From Bacteroidota bacterium (GTDB taxonomy: Bacteria; Bacteroidota; Ignavibacteria; Kryptoniales; JAKASW01): a DNA stretch of 51,085 nucleotides. The stretch's first letter is position 1; every line of letters starts with the position of its first letter. The stretch covers positions 5,483 to 56,567 of the forward strand of contig JAJYRM010000011.1 of the NCBI GenBank assembly GCA_021794075.1, written 5' to 3'. The notes under the pieces are model-generated. The model was not told the origin of the DNA and searched no databases. It was given only the letters and a program-made list of their open reading frames with translations. This document shows, piece by piece, positions 47,278 through 51,085 of the stretch. Made by a program: the position numbers and the translations under genes.

Positions 47278-48948
47278 ATGAGAAGCGACGTCATCAAGAA
47301 AGGCTTTGAGCGCGCACCACACAGAAGCTTGCTGCGCGCGGCCGGAGTAAAAGAAGAAGATTTCAAAAAGCCGTTCATTGCGGTGGTAAATTCATTTGTG
47401 GAGATAATTCCAGGCCACGTTCACCTGAACAAGGTCGGAGCAATTATCAAGGAAGAAATTAAGAAGGCGGGCGGAGTCCCGTTCGAGTTCAATACGATCG
47501 GCGTCGATGACGGCATCGCTATGGGACATGCCGGCATGAAGTATTCGCTTCCGAGCCGGGAACTGATTGCCGATTCGGTCGAGACCATGATTCGCGCCCA
47601 CCAGTTCGACGGCATGATATGCATACCAAACTGCGACAAGATAGTGCCCGGCATGTTGATGGCCGCGATGAGAGTCAATATACCGACGATTTTCGTGAGC
47701 GGCGGACCCATGGCCGCGGGCCGGACAAAAGACGGGCGAACCGTCGACCTCATATCCGTTTTTGAAGGCGTCGGCTCTTATCAGTCCGGAAAGATAAACG
47801 ACGAGCAACTCCTCGAGCTCGAAAGAAGCGGCTGTCCGACATGCGGCTCATGCAGCGGGATGTTCACTGCGAACTCCATGAACTGTCTTACCGAGGCGCT
47901 CGGCCTCGGATTGCCCGGCAACGGTACCGTGCTGGCCGTCGATCCTAAACGCGAGGAGCTTTACCGCGCCGCCTCAAGACAAATATTGAAACTGGTTGAA
48001 ATGGACTTGAAGCCGCGTGACATCGTTACCGAAGAGGCGATCGGAAACGCCCTGATCCTCGACATGGCCATGGGTGGGAGCACCAATACCGTCCTGCATA
48101 CTTTGGCCATAGCTCACGAAGCCGGCATAAACTACGATTTAAACAAGATCAATAACCTTTCGAGGAAGACGCCGAATATCTGCAAAGTTAGCCCATCGTC
48201 AGCGTACCATGTTGAAGACGTGGATCGTGCGGGCGGAGTTAGCGCGATCCTGAAGGAAGTGTCGCAAATTCCGGGCCTTCTTTCTCTCGACGTGAAGACA
48301 GTTACCGGAAAGAGCCTTGGCGAGAATATATCGATGGTCGAAACGGCGGACAAATCATGTATCAGGGAGATCGGTAATGCATACTCCCAGGACGGTGGAT
48401 TGACAGTTCTGTTCGGCAATTTGGCGCCGGATGGAGCGATCGTGAAGACCGCCGGCGTCAAGAAGGAGATGCTTGTGTTCGAGGGCGACGCGGTCGTCTT
48501 CGAGTCGCAGGAGGATGCCGTGCAGGGAATCTTAGGCGGAAAAGTGAAGAAGGGGAATGTGGTTGTGATTCGCTATGAAGGGCCGATGGGCGGTCCGGGC
48601 ATGCAGGAGATGCTTGCGCCCACGTCGTATCTTATGGGGATGGGACTTGGTGACAGCGTAGCTCTTATCACCGACGGAAGATTTTCAGGCGGGACCCGCG
48701 GCGCCTGCATCGGACACGTGTCGCCCGAAGCCGCCGTCAAAGGCCCTATCGCCGCAATTCAGAACGGAGACCGCATACAACTGGATATCCCCGCCGGGAA
48801 GCTCGAACTCCTTGTGGATAACAGTGAGATTGAAAGAAGACTCGCCGCGATCCCCGATTTTAAGCCGCGTATCAATTACGGCTACCTCGGCAGATACGCG
48901 AGGTCCGTAACTAGCGCGAACACCGGGGCCGTCCTAAAGGAAATCTGA
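47278..48948 (+). CDS. ilvD: Dihydroxy-acid dehydratase
   Basis: This 556-residue IlvD catalyses dehydration of 2,3-dihydroxy-isovalerate and -methylvalerate to the 2-keto acids, the third common step of valine, leucine and isoleucine synthesis. The ATG at 47278 follows AGAGGA. Family motifs are intact: [15 protein letters not shown] and [20 protein letters not shown] provide the iron-sulfur cluster cysteines, and [20 protein letters not shown] closes the active site. Length is normal. It stands alone; no other ilv or leu gene is in the window, which is unusual because ilvD often sits with ilvB/N/C. A terminator follows directly. Confidence 0.97.
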   Translation: MRSDVIKKGFERAPHRSLLRAAGVKEEDFKKPFIAVVNSFVEIIPGHVHLNKVGAIIKEEIKKAGGVPFEFNTIGVDDGIAMGHAGMKYSLPSRELIADSVETMIRAHQFDGMICIPNCDKIVPGMLMAAMRVNIPTIFVSGGPMAAGRTKDGRTVDLISVFEGVGSYQSGKINDEQLLELERSGCPTCGSCSGMFTANSMNCLTEALGLGLPGNGTVLAVDPKREELYRAASRQILKLVEMDLKPRDIVTEEAIGNALILDMAMGGSTNTVLHTLAIAHEAGINYDLNKINNLSRKTPNICKVSPSSAYHVEDVDRAGGVSAILKEVSQIPGLLSLDVKTVTGKSLGENISMVETADKSCIREIGNAYSQDGGLTVLFGNLAPDGAIVKTAGVKKEMLVFEGDAVVFESQEDAVQGILGGKVKKGNVVVIRYEGPMGGPGMQEMLAPTSYLMGMGLGDSVALITDGRFSGGTRGACIGHVSPEAAVKGPIAAIQNGDRIQLDIPAGKLELLVDNSEIERRLAAIPDFKPRINYGYLGRYARSVTSANTGAVLKEI

Positions 48949-48974
48949 ATCTCACTTGAGGAGATCCTTTTTTT
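48949..48974 (+). terminator. Rho-independent terminator candidate of ilvD
   Basis: ATCTC (48949-48953) and GAGAT (48961-48965) form a short stem with a 7-base loop, followed by CC and seven T (48968-48974), directly after the ilvD stop. The stem is short but the T-tract is good. Confidence 0.55.
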
Positions 48975-49347
48975 AGGAAAACGCGGGCGAGCATTTCTAT
49001 TTGCCCTGATTTCGTGAAACAAAAATTCGCACTGGAAAAAAATCTGATGGTCGTTTGTCAGGCGGCGGACTAACTATCCGTCGCCCGACCGCGCTCATTT
49101 AAGTTTTACTGTCCAATTCTCACCATTTAGTTCAGAGGCCTCCCCATCTTTCGAGCTCTTTCAAGCAGTCCATCATTATCAAAGTCTCTGAGAAGTCTTC
49201 GCTGAACTCGAGTCCTGTCACTCCATGAAGCGGAGAATATTCATTACTTGTGGATGGAGAAGCCCTGCCTCTACGCGTTCATCAAGCTATGGCAGCGCCT
49301 AGGTCTCAATTCTTCCACGGCTGGAGTTGATCCGGCAAAAGCCTTGA
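48975..49347. other. Intergenic region between ilvD and the penicillin-binding protein gene
   Basis: No gene is supported. A minus-strand open stretch ending at the Leu-stop near 49140 (about 45 codons, ending KELERWGGL) looks faintly coding and could be a gene remnant, but nothing recognisable is in it. Confidence 0.25.
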
Positions 49348-49374
49348 CGGCTCCTTCGTAGGAGCCGCGTTTTT
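49348..49374 (+). terminator. Strong rho-independent terminator upstream of the penicillin-binding protein gene
   Basis: CGGCTCCT (49348-49355) and AGGAGCCG (49360-49367) form a perfect 8-bp stem with a TCGT tetraloop, followed by CGTTTTTC. It lies 375 bp after ilvD and 40 bp before the next promoter, so it separates the two transcription units. It may end an unannotated small transcript in the 48975-49347 gap. Confidence 0.75.
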
Positions 49375-49413
49375 CTCGGGTAATATGAAAAATGATGGGT
49401 ACGAGTTGCGATA

Positions 49414-49442
49414 TTGACCACCGATTGCTATGTAGGTACAAT
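49414..49442 (+). promoter_or_regulatory. Promoter of the penicillin-binding protein gene
   Basis: TTGACC (49414-49419) and TACAAT (49437-49442) are separated by exactly 17 bp, each one mismatch from the sigma-70 consensus. Transcription would begin near 49449, about 30 bases before the ATG at 49481. Confidence 0.75.
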
Positions 49443-49480
49443 AAATAATCGTACACCATACTCGGAACTGAAGAGCTGCA

Positions 49481-51085
49481 ATGAAGAACAAATATTCGCG
49501 CGAAGAGATGCAACGGTATTTTTCCGACCCCGAATACCGAAATTCAGGTCGGCGGCGAAAGAAAATTTCGGTATTGAAAACTCATCCTCGGGCCGCGATT
49601 TATGCCTCGGTAATCGTGCTTGTGCTCTTTTATGCGATCTATATTATCAGCGGGCTCCCTTCCACAAAACAGCTGGAAAATCCAAAGCCTGATCTGACAA
49701 CCAGAATACTTTCTGAAGACGGACAAGTCATAGGCAGGTTCTACCAGGAAAACAGGGACGTTACGCATCTCAGCAAGATTCCTCATTACGTCGTTACCGC
49801 TCTTATTTCGACCGAAGACAGGACCTTCTACACCAACTGGGGGCTTGATCCGGCGAGAATACTGAGCGCCTTCTTCGAAGACCTGATTCACTTGAGGGTA
49901 GTGCAGGGGGCCAGCACGATCGCGCAACAGCTTGCCCGTAATTTGTATCTCAATCAGAGCGTCACCCTTACCAGAAAGATACGCGAGGCGATTACGGCAG
50001 TTGAGTTGGAAAGGAGGTACACGAAGCGAGAGATCCTTTCAATGTATCTGAACGACGTCTACTTCGGACACGGGGCTTACGGAATAGAATCGGCAGCCGA
50101 AGTCTACTTCGACGAGCCCGCATCGCGCCTGACGCTGCCGCAGGCCGCGCTGCTTATCGGCATGCTAAGAAACCCGGGCCTATTTGATCCTGTAGCCTTT
50201 CCAACTCGGGCGCGTCGGATCAAGGACGTCGTGCTACACAATATGTATGAGAACGGGAAGTTACCGAGACAGGCTTACGAAATGGCTGTTAAAGAGCCGT
50301 ATGACCTTAGGTACCGCGGTGCCTCCGGCGAACTCGCTTCCGGTTTCGTTGAATTGGTTCGCCAGGAACTCGAAAAGTGGGCCCGGAAGCGCGGGATAAA
50401 CATTTATAGAGACGGCCTGACTGTCTACACGACGCTTGATTCGAGAATGCAGGCATATGCGGACAGCGCGGTGAGCCAGCATTTACGGGTATACCAGAAG
50501 CTGTTCGATTCAAACTGGAACTGGGGTGAGAATCGCCCGATACTCAGCTCGGCCGTTAAGGAAGCTATCGAACAGACTTCAGCATACGAGGACGTGTCGA
50601 ACGCGGCGAAGAAGAACAAAATTTTCCTGCGCCTCACGAGCGACCATTCCTTCATCGACTCCGTCGAGAAAGCCGAAGAAAGAATACAGGTTGGCTTTGT
50701 GTGTATCGATCCGAAAAATGGCTACATAAAAGCGATGGTGGCCTCATCCAACTACAAGCATTTTCATTATGGGCTGAATCATGTAACCCAGATCGCCCGC
50801 CAGTGCGGGTCGGCGTTCAAGCCGTTTGTCTACTCCGTTGCGATAGAGGACGGATACACCCCATCCTACAAGCTGCTCAACCAACCTATCACGATAATAA
50901 TGCCGGATGGGAGCCAATGGACGCCGCAGAATGCAAATGGCAAATTCGGCGGTGAGGTGACGCTGCGTGACGCCCTCAAGTACTCGATCAACGCGGTAGC
51001 GGTAAGGGCGATACAGGAAATCGCACCTGTCCACAAGGTGATCGCGCTTGCTCACAAAATGGGAATCACGACGTACATTCCTCCT
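49481..51085 (+). CDS. Class A penicillin-binding protein, PBP1A-like (3' end outside window)
   Basis: The frame is open from the ATG at 49481 to the right edge, 535 codons without a stop. A short cytoplasmic N-terminus is followed by a membrane anchor (about 36-58). The GT51 glycosyltransferase domain shows ISTEDRTFY with catalytic E112, then QGASTIAQQLARNLYL, KIREAITAVELERRYTKREI and MYLNDVYFGHGAYGIESAA. The transpeptidase domain starts near 400, with the SxxK site S444 in CGSAFKPFVYS and the SxN motif in KYSINAVAV; the KTG motif lies beyond the window. The enzyme polymerises and cross-links peptidoglycan at the outer face of the inner membrane. The residue before GSAFK is Cys where PBP1A proteins usually have Pro, a small oddity. 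It has its own promoter. Confidence 0.96.
   Translation, partial: MKNKYSREEMQRYFSDPEYRNSGRRRKKISVLKTHPRAAIYASVIVLVLFYAIYIISGLPSTKQLENPKPDLTTRILSEDGQVIGRFYQENRDVTHLSKIPHYVVTALISTEDRTFYTNWGLDPARILSAFFEDLIHLRVVQGASTIAQQLARNLYLNQSVTLTRKIREAITAVELERRYTKREILSMYLNDVYFGHGAYGIESAAEVYFDEPASRLTLPQAALLIGMLRNPGLFDPVAFPTRARRIKDVVLHNMYENGKLPRQAYEMAVKEPYDLRYRGASGELASGFVELVRQELEKWARKRGINIYRDGLTVYTTLDSRMQAYADSAVSQHLRVYQKLFDSNWNWGENRPILSSAVKEAIEQTSAYEDVSNAAKKNKIFLRLTSDHSFIDSVEKAEERIQVGFVCIDPKNGYIKAMVASSNYKHFHYGLNHVTQIARQCGSAFKPFVYSVAIEDGYTPSYKLLNQPITIIMPDGSQWTPQNANGKFGGEVTLRDALKYSINAVAVRAIQEIAPVHKVIALAHKMGITTYIPP

Noticed and set aside
49271-49513. Minus-strand frame of 80 codons upstream of the penicillin-binding protein gene
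   Set aside because: It covers a strong terminator hairpin and a good plus-strand promoter, so it is more likely non-coding.
49544-49927. Minus-strand frame of 127 codons at the start of the penicillin-binding protein gene
   Set aside because: It overlaps the GT51 domain, which is unambiguous on the plus strand.

Overview
The window is about 51 kb of bacterial chromosome, roughly half G+C, and looks like a member of the Bacteroidota/Chlorobiota side of the FCB group, perhaps an Ignavibacteria-like lineage. The main marker is a full-length sprA, the outer-membrane translocon of the type IX secretion system, which is confined to that group. Strong Shine-Dalgarno sequences precede many genes, and at least two promoters have an E. 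coli-like -35/-10 layout (TTGATA-17-TATAAT before sprA, TTGACC-17-TACAAT before the penicillin-binding protein gene). That argues against a typical Flavobacteriia- or Bacteroidia-type genome. The placement is an inference from gene content, without any phylogeny.

Positions 1-7100 hold signalling genes: a PAS histidine kinase cut by the left edge with a NarL-type regulator that has lost its phosphoacceptor Asp, a sigma-54 activator without a receiver domain, a canonical NarL regulator overlapping a kinase with an RsbU-like N-terminus, and an RsbT-like switch kinase. Positions 7400-12850 hold metabolic and envelope genes: a PAP2/inositolphosphotransferase-type membrane protein, an exported GH38 alpha-mannosidase-like enzyme and a hotdog thioesterase.

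Positions 13200-37930 form a sensory island. It opens with a membrane kinase and NarL regulator pair. A ten- to eleven-gene chemosensory cluster follows in the order twin-tip MCP-like protein, CheY, CheA, soluble poly-HAMP receptor, CheW, a split CheR, an MBL-fold hydrolase, a full CheR, CheB and CheD. Two very large hybrid kinases close the island. All three membrane kinases carry the same periplasmic sensor module, so the chemosensory cluster is bracketed by paralogous receptors. No flagellar or pilus gene is visible. The nearest surface machine is SprA, whose gene converges on the last hybrid kinase with only 20 bp between them.

Positions 37950-51085 hold sprA (reverse strand), a secreted C45/phospholipase B-like hydrolase, ilvD, two terminator candidates, a clear promoter and a class A penicillin-binding protein that runs off the right edge.

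I saw no tRNA, rRNA, CRISPR array, transposase or integrase. The features most worth following up are the twin-tip MCP-like protein, the split CheR coupled to the MBL-fold enzyme, the pairing of RsbT with an RsbU-N-type histidine kinase, and the sensor module shared by three kinases.
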